Shown here one piece after another: positions 48,427-56,857 of a DNA stretch of 64,000 nt; within the stretch, counting starts at the first letter, position 1, and every line of letters begins with the position of its first letter. The notes beneath the pieces were generated by a model, which was given only the letters and a program-made list of their open reading frames with translations, did not search any database and was not told the origin of the DNA. Source of the DNA: Bradyrhizobium sp. ISRA464 (GTDB lineage: Bacteria; Pseudomonadota; Alphaproteobacteria; Rhizobiales; Xanthobacteraceae); the NCBI RefSeq assembly GCF_029910095.1, contig NZ_CP094526.1, positions 3,782,001 through 3,846,000 of the forward strand, read 5' to 3'. Both the position numbers and the translations under genes were made by a program.

Positions 48427-48576
48427 TATCTGCGTCCTGTCGTGGCGTGATCGAAGATGCGCGGCATGCTGATGGGGGGGCCGCCTGCCGTCAAGCCGAG
48501 TTGGCGGGTGAGCGCGCGTTTGAAACGACCATGCTTTGCCATGCGGCGCGACCGTAACGAATATTCCGCCGATGCG

Positions 48577-49161
48577 TCAGGTCGTCTCGCTCTTGTTTTT
48601 CGCGGCGCGATCGGATGCCGCGGTCTGACCGCCGCCGAAGCTGGTGCGGTTGAGCGACAGCCGCATGCCCTGAGTCGGAATCGGCGCGCGCTTGGAGGAG
48701 AGCGTGCGCGAATTGACGCCCATCCAGGAGATCTCCGACGACAGCCGGCCGTACTCGATCTTCGGGCAGCGGTTCATCACCACCTTGAGGCCGGCGGCTT
48801 CAGCCTTCTCGGCGGCGGCATCATCGCGCGCGCCGAGCTGCATCCAGATCACCTTCGGCGGCGGCGACAGCTTCAGCGCCTCGTCCACCACGGGCATGAT
48901 GTGGCTCGAATTGCGGAAGATATCGACCATATCGATCGGGCGGCCGATATCCGCGAGCGATGCCACGAACGGTTTGCCCATCAGCGACTTGCCGACATGG
49001 CCGGGATTGACCGGGATCATATCGTAGCCGCGCTGCGCCAGATATTTGAAGGCGAAATAGCTCGGCCGCACATTGACCGGCGAGGCGCCGACCATCGCGA
49101 TTGATTTCACACCGTTGAGGATGCTGCGGATGTAGTTGTCGTCGTAAGCGTCGTGGTTCAT
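48577..49161 (-). CDS. CoA-binding (YccU-like) protein
   Basis: A 194-residue protein dominated by a CoA_binding_2 Rossmann domain: SIRMVG-type IAMVGASPVNVRPSYFAFKYLAQRGYDMIPVNPG, then DMVDIFRNSSHIMPVVDEAL, VIWMQLGARDDAAAEKAEAAGLKVVMNRCPKIEY. A C-terminal extension of about 50 residues (from WMGVNSRTLSSKRAPIP) is basic and appears disordered. The family binds CoA but has no known reaction. A start at 49161 or 49179 is possible. It lies upstream of metY on the same strand, separated by 150 bases. Confidence 0.88.
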   Translation of the reverse strand: MNHDAYDDNYIRSILNGVKSIAMVGASPVNVRPSYFAFKYLAQRGYDMIPVNPGHVGKSLMGKPFVASLADIGRPIDMVDIFRNSSHIMPVVDEALKLSPPPKVIWMQLGARDDAAAEKAEAAGLKVVMNRCPKIEYGRLSSEISWMGVNSRTLSSKRAPIPTQGMRLSLNRTSFGGGQTAASDRAAKNKSETT

Positions 49162-49183
49162 CTGCTTAAAGCTGTCCAATTAC

Positions 49184-49265
49184 GTCATTGCGACGAGCGA
49201 AGCGACGAAGCAATTCATTCTATCGTCGCGTGGAGAAATGGATTGCTTCGCTCCGCTCGCAATGA
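49184..49265. repeat. Palindromic mosaic repeat
   Basis: CGTCATTGCGACGAGCGAAG at one end and CGCTCCGCTCGCAATGAGG at the other, with CGACGAAGCAATTC / GGATTGCTTCG inside. It is related to 31897-32009. Confidence 0.7.
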
Positions 49266-49270
49266 GGCGG

Positions 49271-50095
49271 TTACCTGTCCTGCCATTTCGGCTGGCGCTT
49301 CTCGATGAAAGCGCCGATGCCTTCCTCGGCGTCGCGCGCCATCATGTTCTCGGTCATCACCTCGGCAGCGAAGCGATAGGCGTCGGCGAGGCTCATCTCG
49401 GCCTGGCGATAGAACGCCTCCTTGCCGATCTTGACCGTGTGGGCCGATTTCAGCGCGACCTTCTGCGCCAGCGCAATTGCGGCGTCGCGCTCGGTGCCAA
49501 CAGGCACCACGCGGTTGATCAGGCCGATATCTTTCGCAGTGGCGGCGGAGATCGGCTCGCCGGTGAGCAGCATCTCCATCGCCTGCTTGCGCGGCACGTT
49601 GCGCGACAACGCCACCATCGGCGTCGAGCAGAACAGGCCGATATCGACGCCCGGTGTCGCGAAGGTCGCAGCCTCGGAGGCCACCGCAAGGTCGCAGCTT
49701 GCGACGAGCTGGCAGCCGGCCGCGGTAGCGATGCCCTGGACCGCCGCGACAACGGGCTTGGGCAGGTGCACGATGGCCTGCATCATCGCGCTGCATGCGT
49801 TCATGAGTTGCGCGAAATAGCCGCGGCCGCGATCGGCATCGCTGCGGCGCGCGGTGAGTTCCTTCAAGTCGTGGCCGGCCGAGAAGGCCAGGCCGTTCGC
49901 GGCGATCACGACGCCGCGGACCGCCTTGTCGCCACCGATGTCGTTGAGCGCGGCATGCAATTCCCCGATCAGTCCTTCGGACAGGCTGTTGCGCGCCGTC
50001 GGGCGGTTCAACGTCAGTACCGCGATACTGCCGATGGTCTCTCGCAGCAGGATCGAGGCTTGCGGCGCTTCTGCGCGGGCGGCTTGGGCGGACAT
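49271..50095 (-). CDS. Enoyl-CoA hydratase/isomerase family protein
   Basis: A 274-residue crotonase-fold protein. Motifs are AVLTLNRPTARNSLSEGLI, VVIAANGLAFSAGHDLKELT (oxyanion-hole glycine), and VQGIATAAGCQLVASCDLAVASEAATFATPGVDIGLFCSTP. In the last stretch the usual catalytic glutamate positions are only partly kept: the first is within AAGCQ and the second replaced in the LFCST region. Hydration is therefore not assured; isomerase or thioesterase-like activity is possible. The start at 50095 begins MSAQAARAEAPQASI. It is divergent from a hotdog thioesterase, consistent with acyl-CoA metabolism. Confidence 0.9.
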   Translation of the reverse strand: MSAQAARAEAPQASILLRETIGSIAVLTLNRPTARNSLSEGLIGELHAALNDIGGDKAVRGVVIAANGLAFSAGHDLKELTARRSDADRGRGYFAQLMNACSAMMQAIVHLPKPVVAAVQGIATAAGCQLVASCDLAVASEAATFATPGVDIGLFCSTPMVALSRNVPRKQAMEMLLTGEPISAATAKDIGLINRVVPVGTERDAAIALAQKVALKSAHTVKIGKEAFYRQAEMSLADAYRFAAEVMTENMMARDAEEGIGAFIEKRQPKWQDR

Positions 50096-50165
50096 GGCGA
50101 AATTCCATTATGGTCTCGATGACAATTTAATGTAACAGGCGGGCTGGCGCGAGGGCAGGGACGGC

Positions 50166-50594
50166 ATGGCAATTGCGAAAATGAGCGTGGCTGACGTGGA
50201 GGAGTTCCTGCGCAGGGAATTCCCGCAGGCGTTCGCCTTCGACGACATCAGGATCGAGAGTGCCGACGGCGAAACGGCCCTGCTGCGCCAGCGCTTCAGC
50301 GAACGCATGCTGCGGCCGGGTGGTACGGTCTCCGGACCGACCCTGATGGGGCTGGCTGATTTCGCGATGTATGTGGTGCTGCTGTCGGCGATCGGACCGG
50401 TCGGTCTTGCCGTGACCACCAATCTCAACATCAACTTCCTGCGCAAGGGCCAGCCGGGGCAGGACGCGCTCGCGGTGGCGAAGCTGTTGAAGCTCGGCAA
50501 GCGCCTTGCGGTCGGCGAGGTCAACCTGCTGTCCGGCAGTTCGCCGGACCCGATTGCCCACGTGACGGCGACCTATTCCATTCCAAACAAATAA
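50166..50594 (+). CDS. PaaI-family hotdog thioesterase
   Basis: A 142-residue single hotdog-domain protein. The central helix and loop read MLRPGGTVSGPTLMGLADFAMYVVLLSAIGPVGLAVTTNLNINFLRKGQPGQDALAVAKLLKLGKRLAVGEVNL, typical of PaaI/YbgC-like acyl-CoA thioesterases. The aspartate in GLADFAMY sits where the catalytic acid is expected. It is divergent from the crotonase-family gene. The substrate is unknown. Confidence 0.9.
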   Translation: MAIAKMSVADVEEFLRREFPQAFAFDDIRIESADGETALLRQRFSERMLRPGGTVSGPTLMGLADFAMYVVLLSAIGPVGLAVTTNLNINFLRKGQPGQDALAVAKLLKLGKRLAVGEVNLLSGSSPDPIAHVTATYSIPNK

Positions 50595-50666
50595 TCTTTT
50601 CTCCGGTATTATAACACCATATTTATAACTCATTGGTTTAATTGATGTAATTTGCCATCTTGGACG

Positions 50667-50695
50667 TTGACGTGCGCGCGCGGCTTCTCTAGAAA
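50667..50695 (+). promoter_or_regulatory. Candidate promoter of rplM-rpsI
   Basis: TTGACG (50667-50672), 17-base spacer, TAGAAA (50690-50695), ~50 bases upstream of rplM. The spacing is ideal and the -35 is five of six matches. Confidence 0.6.
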
Positions 50696-50748
50696 GCCGA
50701 GCAGTTCGGCGCACACGGCGCCGATTTCTTTTTTCACGGATTCCACAC

Positions 50749-51213
50749 ATGAGCACGTTCTCGGCCAAGCCCGCCGAAGTGACGAAGAAGTGGGTGCTGA
50801 TCGACGCCAAGGGTTTGGTCGTCGGCCGTCTCGCCACCCTCGTCGCCATGCGTCTGCGCGGCAAACACCTGCCCACCTACACTCCGCATGTCGATTGCGG
50901 CGACAACGTCATCATCATCAACGCCGCGCATGTGGTGCTGACCGGTCGCAAGCGCGACCAGAAGACCTACTACAAGCACACCGGCTATATCGGCGGCATC
51001 AAGGAGCGCACCGCGAAGCAGATCCTCGAGGGGCGCTTCCCCGAGCGCGTCGTCGAGAAGGCGATTGAGCGCATGATCCCGCGCGGTCCGCTCGGCCGCA
51101 TGCAGATGGGCAATCTGCGCGTCTATGCCGGCGCCGATCATCCGCATGAAGCCCAGAACCCCGAGAAGGTCGATATCGCCTCCCTGAATCGCAAGAACAC
51201 GAGGGCCGCATAA
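50749..51213 (+). CDS. rplM: 50S ribosomal protein L13
   Basis: A 154-residue L13 with the family core [45 protein letters not shown] and [30 protein letters not shown]. It is an early-assembling large-subunit protein. The start is conserved and rpsI follows with no gap (stop at 51213, ATG at 51214). It has a strong codon bias and its own promoter candidate upstream. Confidence 0.98.
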   Translation: MSTFSAKPAEVTKKWVLIDAKGLVVGRLATLVAMRLRGKHLPTYTPHVDCGDNVIIINAAHVVLTGRKRDQKTYYKHTGYIGGIKERTAKQILEGRFPERVVEKAIERMIPRGPLGRMQMGNLRVYAGADHPHEAQNPEKVDIASLNRKNTRAA

Positions 51214-51690
51214 ATGTCCGACACGTTGCAGTCCCTCGACCAGCTCGCGCAGGTCAAGCCGGCGGCCCCCGAGGCGCCGAAGTATGTCAAGAAGGTCGAC
51301 AAGTACGGCCGCGCCTATGCCACCGGCAAGCGCAAGGACGCGGTCGCCCGCGTCTGGGTCAAGCCGGGCTCGGGCAAGATCTCGGTCAACACCCGCGAGT
51401 TCGAAGTGTATTTCGCGCGCCCGGTGCTGCGCATGATGATCCAGCAGCCGCTGGTCGCAGCCGCGCGCAACGGCCAGTACGACGTGATCTGCACCGTCAC
51501 CGGCGGCGGTCTCTCCGGCCAGGCCGGTGCGGTTCGCCACGGCATCTCGAAGGCGCTGACCAACTTCGAACCCGAATTGCGCGGCGTCCTCAAGAAGGGC
51601 GGCTTCCTTACCCGTGACTCCCGCTCGGTCGAGCGCAAGAAGTACGGCAAGGCCAAGGCCCGCAAGTCGTTCCAGTTCTCGAAGCGCTAA
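51214..51690 (+). CDS. rpsI: 30S ribosomal protein S9
   Basis: A 158-residue S9. An N-terminal extension ([33 protein letters not shown]) longer than in enteric bacteria is usual in Rhizobiales. The core [24 protein letters not shown] and the C-terminal [18 protein letters not shown], which reaches the P-site tRNA, are intact. It is translationally adjacent to rplM, and an intrinsic terminator follows. Confidence 0.98.
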   Translation: MSDTLQSLDQLAQVKPAAPEAPKYVKKVDKYGRAYATGKRKDAVARVWVKPGSGKISVNTREFEVYFARPVLRMMIQQPLVAAARNGQYDVICTVTGGGLSGQAGAVRHGISKALTNFEPELRGVLKKGGFLTRDSRSVERKKYGKAKARKSFQFSKR

Positions 51691-51734
51691 TTCGAGTCCT
51701 AAAATTTGTGGCAAACGCCGCGAGCATCGAGTTG

Positions 51735-51761
51735 AAAAGGGCGCCGAAAGGCGCCCTTTTT
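51735..51761 (+). terminator. Intrinsic terminator of rplM-rpsI
   Basis: AAAAGGGCGCC, GAAA tetraloop, GGCGCCCTTTTT. A textbook stem with a T-run 45 bases after rpsI. Confidence 0.95.
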
Positions 51762-51924
51762 GCTGCCCGCTTAGAGGTGAATTAGCGCAGATTTTCGCGA
51801 AAACTTGCGTAGGCGTGCAAACGAATTTCGAACGCGGGCGCTCTAGCCTGTGAGCTCGCAGTGGCGCGGCATCACCATTATTTGCGCCTGCGAGCGTTGC
51901 ATCACACCGGGCTGGGGTGAGTTT

Positions 51925-53142
51925 ATGTCGTTCGATCCGTCGACACTTTATTTGTTCGCCACCATGGTCGCGGGCATGCTCGGCGCGATGCTGATGTTCT
52001 TCGGCAGGCAGGAGAACATTCCCGCGCTGAAATGGTGGGGGACCGCCTATCTCCTCGGTGCGGTGTCGGTCGCGCTCTGGACCATCGGCGGCTCCTTCCT
52101 CGGCGAGCCTGTCCTGCTGGCGCTGAACGCGGCCGGCTTTATCGCCTGCGGCATGGTCTGGAACGCCTCGCGCGTATTCCGCGGACGCAGGCCCAATCTG
52201 CCGGGCCTTGTGCTCGGCGCGATCGCCTGGATCGGTGCCGTGACGACGGTGGAGGATTCCGCGACGCGCGTGACGATCGGCGCGACGATCGTCGCGATCT
52301 ACGCCGCGCTGACCGCCTCCGAACTGTGGAGCGAGCGCCGCCGCGCGATGCAGAAGCGTTGGCCCGCGATCGTCGTGCCTGTTGTGCACGGCTGCGTCCT
52401 GATGCTGCCGATCCTGATCGGCGGCCTGTTGCGGCCGCATGGCCAGATCTTCGCCAACAGCTTCTGGGTCACCCTGTTCGCGATCGAACTCGTGCTGTAT
52501 GCGATCGGAACGGTGTTCGTGATCTTCATGATGGTCTCGGACCGCGCGGTCGCCGTGCACAAGACCGCCGCGTCGGTCGATCCCCTGAGCGGCATGCTCA
52601 ACCGCCGCGGCTTCTCCGAGGCTTGCGCGCGCGTGATCGAGCGCGAGGCCGTTGCCGGCCGTCCGGTCACCGTGATGATCTTCGACATCGATCATTTCAA
52701 GTCGATCAATGACCGCTTCGGGCATCCCGCCGGCGACGAGATCCTGAAGCTGTTTGCCGCCGTCGTGGTCAACAGTCTCAGGAGCAGCGATCTCTCGGGC
52801 AGGATCGGCGGCGAGGAGTTCGCAGCGCTCTTGCCCTGTTCGTTGGAGGAGGGCGTGCTGGTCGCCGAGCGGGTGCGCGAGGCCTTCGAGGCCAGCGGCA
52901 TCGTCTGCGATGAGGGCCCGGTCGACACCACCGTCAGCATCGGCGTGGCCGGTGGCCCCGCCGGCACCGAGCTCGAGGTGCTGCTGGCGTCCGCCGACAC
53001 CGCGCTCTACCAGGCCAAGCGCGGCGGCCGCAACCGCGTCGAGGCGGCGGAGGAGTTGCCGCTCTCGCTGGAGAACTGGCGGCGCAAGACCGCGGGCCTG
53101 CCTGCATCGGCGCGCCACAAGCCGGCGACCGTTCAAGGCTGA
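51925..53142 (+). CDS. Membrane diguanylate cyclase (GGDEF)
   Basis: A 405-residue protein with about six N-terminal helices (residues 5-215) and a C-terminal GGDEF domain. The active-site motif is GGEEF (RIGGEEFAALLP), and the substrate helix is FDIDHFKSINDRFGHPAGDEIL. An inhibitory I-site RxxD (RSSD) lies five residues before GGEEF, so product feedback is expected. No EAL domain is present. It should make cyclic di-GMP at the inner membrane in response to an unknown signal. The start at 51925 follows GGGGTGAG. Confidence 0.94.
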   Translation: MSFDPSTLYLFATMVAGMLGAMLMFFGRQENIPALKWWGTAYLLGAVSVALWTIGGSFLGEPVLLALNAAGFIACGMVWNASRVFRGRRPNLPGLVLGAIAWIGAVTTVEDSATRVTIGATIVAIYAALTASELWSERRRAMQKRWPAIVVPVVHGCVLMLPILIGGLLRPHGQIFANSFWVTLFAIELVLYAIGTVFVIFMMVSDRAVAVHKTAASVDPLSGMLNRRGFSEACARVIEREAVAGRPVTVMIFDIDHFKSINDRFGHPAGDEILKLFAAVVVNSLRSSDLSGRIGGEEFAALLPCSLEEGVLVAERVREAFEASGIVCDEGPVDTTVSIGVAGGPAGTELEVLLASADTALYQAKRGGRNRVEAAEELPLSLENWRRKTAGLPASARHKPATVQG

Positions 53143-53175
53143 GTTGCGGTAATCTTTGGTTAACCATTCGATCCC

Positions 53176-53424
53176 ATGTTTCCGGACATGGAATCGTTTC
53201 ACGCACGTAATCCGCAGGCCGCCCTGATGTCGCTCGAAGCCGCTGCGGCTTCGACGCGTGGTGGCTTCGCCTGCATGTTCTCGAATTCGGATGAATATGA
53301 GAGCGCGCTGATCGCCGAACGGCGCGCGCAGGGCCGCTACGGCCAGCCGAAGAGCCGCTGGCCGACCGCGATGCTGCTCGGTATCATGCTGATGATCGTG
53401 GGTACGGTGCTGCTGTTCAAGTGA
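53176..53424 (+). CDS. Small C-terminally anchored membrane protein
   Basis: An 82-residue protein with a soluble polar N-terminal part (SNSDEYESALIAERRAQGRYGQPKSRWP) and one C-terminal helix (TAMLLGIMLMIVGTVLLFK). Starts at 53176 and 53188 are possible. The 33 bases after the diguanylate cyclase stop contain GGTTAACC, a possible regulatory half-site. No family is recognised. A GC-rich hairpin with a T-run (near 53449-53473) follows. Confidence 0.65.
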   Translation: MFPDMESFHARNPQAALMSLEAAAASTRGGFACMFSNSDEYESALIAERRAQGRYGQPKSRWPTAMLLGIMLMIVGTVLLFK

Positions 53425-53448
53425 ACCCGGGCCGGAACCGGCAGAGCA

Positions 53449-53473
53449 GGGCGCCTGCTGCGGCGCCTTTTTC
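53449..53473 (+). terminator. Intrinsic terminator after small membrane gene
   Basis: GGGCGCC, short loop, GGCGCC followed by TTTTTC. The stem is short but the T-run is clear. Confidence 0.7.
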
Positions 53474-53526
53474 TTTTCCGGCGGCTGGGCTACAGACGGG
53501 CCTTCGTTAGCAGAGGCCAAAGCCCA

Positions 53527-53823
53527 ATGATCACGGAAATCGCACTCATCGACGTCAAGCCCGGCAGCGAGAAGGATTTCGAAGCTGCAGTCGCCAAGGC
53601 GCGCCCGCTGTTCCTGCGCGCCAAGGGCGGCAAGGGATTCGAGCTGCACAAATCGATCGAGAAACCGTCCCGCTACCGGCTGATGGCGAAGTGGGAGACG
53701 CTGGAGAACCATACGGTCGATTTCCGCGGCTCGGAGGATTTCACCGCCTGGCGCGCGCTGGTCGGCCCGTACTTTGCGGCGCCCCCCGACGTCGAGCACA
53801 CCGAGACGGTGCTGACCACCTGA
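53527..53823 (+). CDS. Antibiotic biosynthesis monooxygenase (ABM) domain protein
   Basis: A 98-residue ABM-fold protein (dimeric alpha/beta barrel). ITEIALIDVKPGSEKDFEAAVAKARPLFLRAKGGKGFELHKSIEKPSRYRLMAKWETLENHTVDFRGSEDF covers the whole fold. Family members include quinol monooxygenases and heme-degrading enzymes, but many have no known activity; the name does not imply antibiotic synthesis. The AAAGCCCA leader before the ATG is weak. It is a single gene. Confidence 0.9.
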   Translation: MITEIALIDVKPGSEKDFEAAVAKARPLFLRAKGGKGFELHKSIEKPSRYRLMAKWETLENHTVDFRGSEDFTAWRALVGPYFAAPPDVEHTETVLTT

Positions 53824-53840
53824 GGCGATCGATCGTTTTG

Positions 53841-53890
53841 ACGCGTTTTCTTCACGCGAACCGGTGCCCGCTTCGCTTGAAAACGCTCTA
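53841..53890. repeat. ACGCGTTTTCTTCACGCGAACCGG repeat
   Basis: Ends in GAAAACGCTCT, which pairs with the opening AC-GCGTTTTC. It shares its core with 11751-11783. It is a short dispersed rhizobial palindrome. Confidence 0.6.
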
Positions 53891-55036
53891 AACGGCGTGC
53901 GCAGGCGCTTTGTCCTCCGCCTTGAAATGGTCAATCATCACCTTGGCGATCGCCATCAGCGGCAGCGCCAGCGCCAGCCCCCAGATCCCGAACACGACGC
54001 CGAGCAGGATCTGGAACGCGAACAGCGTCGCCGGCGGGATATCGAGCGCCTGGCGCTGGATGATCGGCGTCAGCACGTAGCTCTCCAGCGCGTGCACGCC
54101 GAGGAACAGGATGAAGGCGGAGAGCGCCGCGATCCACCCGGTAGCGAGGCTTGCCAGCACCACGATCAATCCGCCGAGGATCGCGCCGACTGTCGGGATG
54201 AAGGCGAGCAGCCCGGCCTGGATGCCGAGGATGAACGAACTCGGGATGCCGATGATCGCGAGTCCGATCCAGGTGACGAGAAACACCGCGGCCATGGTAA
54301 TGATCTGTGCGATCAGCCAGCGCTCGAGCGTATCGCCGATGTGGTCGACGATGATGGTCGCCTGCGCGCGGTATTTGGCCGGCGCGATGAACAACAGCCC
54401 GGCGCGGTAGATGCTCGGCTGCGCGGCGAAGGCCAGGCCCAGGAACAGCACGATGAAGAAGTTGCCGACGACGCTGACGGTGCCGAGCAGCACCTTCAAC
54501 GTCTGGCTGATGATGGCTCCGCCGCTCGAGGCCAGCGCGCCGGCGCCCGGCAGGCCGTGTGACGAGGACGCCGCGGGCGCCGTCGTGGTCGGTGTCGTCG
54601 CTGCGGCCGTGCCCTCGGGCTTGGCTTCGCCGGCCGCATTGGTGAAGTCGAGATAGCTGGTATCGACGCCGTGCTGCTCGAGGAACTCCTTCACGCTGCC
54701 GAGCTGTGACTTGATGGTGTTGCTCAACACCGTCGCCTGCTGCGCGATCGTGGTGCCGCCGAGGAACACGATGCCGGAGAGCAGGCCCGCTAGCGCAAGA
54801 CACACGAGCGCCAGCCGCAGCGCGTGGGGCAGCCCGGTCAGGCGGCCGAGCAACGTGGTCATCGCGTTCAGTCCGACGCCGAGCAGCATGCCCGCGAACA
54901 GCAGGAACAGCGTCGCGGCGAAATGCCAGGCGAACGTCAACAGCGCCGCGAACAGCACCGCGCCGATGCCGCCGACGGCAATCGCCCATGCCATGTCGTT
55001 ACGGGCCTGCAGGCGATTGTCAGCCGAATCTGTCAC
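53888..55036 (-). CDS. AI-2E/PerM-family transporter
   Basis: A 382-residue polytopic inner-membrane protein with about eight helices. The first two pairs (residues 12-85) are followed by a long periplasmic or soluble segment with a Thr/Ala-rich linker (EGTAAATTPTTTAPAASSS). The conserved C-terminal half has AGLLAFIPTVGAILGGLIVVLASLATGW, HALESYVLTPIIQRQALDIPPATLF and GVVFGIWGLALALPLMAIAKV. The family includes the AI-2 exporter TqsA and sodium/proton antiporters, so the substrate is open. I start at the GTG at 55036 after AAGGGGAA; the upstream frame to 55234 is arginine-rich and unlike the family. Confidence 0.9.
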   Translation of the reverse strand: MTDSADNRLQARNDMAWAIAVGGIGAVLFAALLTFAWHFAATLFLLFAGMLLGVGLNAMTTLLGRLTGLPHALRLALVCLALAGLLSGIVFLGGTTIAQQATVLSNTIKSQLGSVKEFLEQHGVDTSYLDFTNAAGEAKPEGTAAATTPTTTAPAASSSHGLPGAGALASSGGAIISQTLKVLLGTVSVVGNFFIVLFLGLAFAAQPSIYRAGLLFIAPAKYRAQATIIVDHIGDTLERWLIAQIITMAAVFLVTWIGLAIIGIPSSFILGIQAGLLAFIPTVGAILGGLIVVLASLATGWIAALSAFILFLGVHALESYVLTPIIQRQALDIPPATLFAFQILLGVVFGIWGLALALPLMAIAKVMIDHFKAEDKAPAHAV

Positions 55037-55336
55037 GGGTGATTCCCCTTCGCGCCGGTGTGCAAAGCAGTCTTTGGCGAAATCGTCGCCGGGATCAAGC
55101 GGCCGGACTGGGCCGGTTTGACGCTGACCTGCCGCGGCCGGCACCGGAACGGGGCGAGGACGGAGCCCGCGTCCCCGGGCTGGCCGGCGTCGCCGGAGGC
55201 GCACCTCCGGGGCCGGCTTTGTGCAGGGCTGCAACCGTCCTGTGCAGTTATAGGCAGTTGATCCGGCGGGAACTGGAAGGCATGATTGCCTCGGAATCGT
55301 AGCAACTTAGAATAATCATTGCGCGAGACGTAGATA
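55037..55336. other. Intergenic, no gene recognised
   Basis: 300 bases divergent between the AI-2E permease and the C26 hydrolase. GC-rich up to 55240, then AT-rich towards the hydrolase start, consistent with promoter sequence. No clear repeats or frames were seen. Confidence 0.5.
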
Positions 55337-56107
55337 ATGAGACGGCCCGTGGTTGGCGTGATCGGAAACGCCCATCGCATCGAGAATCGTTTCACAGTCC
55401 AGATGGTTGGAGAGCGCAACCTTCGCGCGGTTGCCGAAGTGTCCGGTGCGGTACCCCTGATGTTCGCGGGAACCCCGGAAATCACCGATGTCGCAGCCTT
55501 GCTCGACGTGGTCGACGGCGTGGTCCTGACCGGAGCACGCGCTAACGTCCATCCGACCCGCTTCAATACCGAACCTTGCGCCGCCCACGAACCTTACGAC
55601 ATCCACCGTGACGACGTCGCGCTGGCGCTGTCCGAGGCCTGCGTTGCGCGCGGCGTGCCGATCTTCGGCATCTGCCGTGGCCTGCAGGAGATGAATGTCG
55701 CATTCGGCGGCTCGCTGCATCCGGAGATCCGCGAGATCCCCGGCCGCATGAACCATCGCATGCCGCGGCTGGAGAATGGCGAGATCCATCCCGATCCCAC
55801 GGTCGTGTTCGCCGATCGTCACGACGTCACGCTGACCCCGGGCGGCGCCTTCGCGAAAATCCTCGGATGCGAGACAATCCGCGTCAATTCGCTGCACGGG
55901 CAGGGCATCCTCGAGCCCGGCGAGCGCGTCGTGATCGAGGGCATCGCCGAGGACGGCACCATCGAGGCGATCCGCATCGCCGATGCGCCCGGCTTTGCGC
56001 TCGGCGTGCAATGGCACGCCGAATACGATCCGCAGCGCAATCCGATCAACCGCGCGCTGTTCGAGGCCTTCGGCGACGCGCTGCGCGAGCGGCGCCGGGC
56101 GGCGTAA
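55337..56107 (+). CDS. Class I glutamine amidotransferase-like hydrolase (peptidase C26)
   Basis: A 256-residue PuuD-like enzyme. The nucleophile is C113 (IFGICRGLQEMNVAFGGSL), and the triad is completed by H227 and E229 (GVQWHAEYD). DGVVLTGARANVHP and the RVNSLHGQGI segment match gamma-glutamyl-GABA hydrolases, which act in putrescine breakdown. No other putrescine genes are near, so the substrate is by family only. The ATG at 55337 gives MRRPVVGVIG. Confidence 0.93.
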   Translation: MRRPVVGVIGNAHRIENRFTVQMVGERNLRAVAEVSGAVPLMFAGTPEITDVAALLDVVDGVVLTGARANVHPTRFNTEPCAAHEPYDIHRDDVALALSEACVARGVPIFGICRGLQEMNVAFGGSLHPEIREIPGRMNHRMPRLENGEIHPDPTVVFADRHDVTLTPGGAFAKILGCETIRVNSLHGQGILEPGERVVIEGIAEDGTIEAIRIADAPGFALGVQWHAEYDPQRNPINRALFEAFGDALRERRRAA

Positions 56108-56198
56108 CGACCGCTGTCCGCACAGCAGCCACTGATGTCGTCCCTGATTTTGCGCGACGACACCGGGCTTGTGACGCGCTCCAACACCAAACGCCGTA

Positions 56199-56378
56199 TT
56201 GCGAGGAGCGGTAGCGGCGACTTGTCCGCCGAAGCCTCGGCGGAGGCGGAAGCAATCCATCGCTCCGCCGTCATACCCCGCGCATGCGGGGTACCCAGTA
56301 CGCTGCGGCCTCTCGGATCAATCACTGCTGCCTCTGGAATACTGGATCGCCCGCTTTCGCGGGCGATGACAGTCGTGG
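56199..56378. repeat. Compound mosaic of intergenic repeats
   Basis: Two repeat types are joined: ATTGCGAGGAGCGGTAGCGG with GACTTGTCCGCCGAAGCC (as at 31897-32009), then ACCCCGCGCATGCGGGGT and TACTGGATCGCCCGC with GCGGGCGATGACAG (as at 6495-6596). Confidence 0.7.
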
Positions 56379-56399
56379 AGATATGGCTTCGCGTTCTCG

Positions 56400-56857
56400 C
56401 GACGCAAATCGTCCGAGCTTTGCATTTCGTTCCGCCCTCTCACTTAGCAGAGGGCGCAGGGAAAGCCGGGTGCCGATCGCACCCATGGGTCCCGTGCAAA
56501 TGGAAAGCACGGGAGGTAGGACCACAGGTGAAACCGGAGCAATCCCGGCTTTCCCTGCGCGATGGGTTACGGCTTATACGTGCTCTCCCCGGCGAGACTG
56601 GGCTTTGTTGTCACCGTCATCAGGGAGAGAGCTTGCTCTTACTGATGAGACACCTGCCACTAGGGCGTCAGGCCTGCACGACTTCACCGTCCGCTATCTG
56701 CCACGCTCGTCAGCCGTGACATCGGCGTCCACCGCATCTCGACCCAACACTCGTGACGATCGCGAAGCGCCCCTCAAGCGGGTGAGACGGGCCATTCATA
56801 CACCGAGTTGCACTTCTGGAAAACAGAAATATTTTGTGTGCGAGGCCTTGCGCCGTC
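56400..56857. repeat. Dispersed rhizobial repeat, left part
   Basis: No genuine gene was seen. Translation in plus frames gives AEGAGKAGCRSHPWVPC and SASTASRPNTRDDREAPL. I recognise these as fragments of spurious hypothetical proteins annotated many times over in Bradyrhizobium genomes; they trace a multi-copy DNA repeat. The segment is cut at about 56857 by an insertion sequence and resumes at 60227 with GTCGGGCAAATCAGTGGCATG. Confidence 0.6.

Noticed and set aside
48427..48576. Possible SAM-II or other SAM riboswitch ahead of metY
   Set aside because: I looked for the SAM-II pseudoknot features (CTTGCAGCC-type loop and TTAAA) on the metY strand and did not find them.
50734..53934. 1066-codon open frame on the minus strand
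   Set aside because: It lies antisense to rplM, rpsI, the diguanylate cyclase and others, is rich in Arg/His/Gly/Asp with no domain, and is a shadow of high-GC codon bias.
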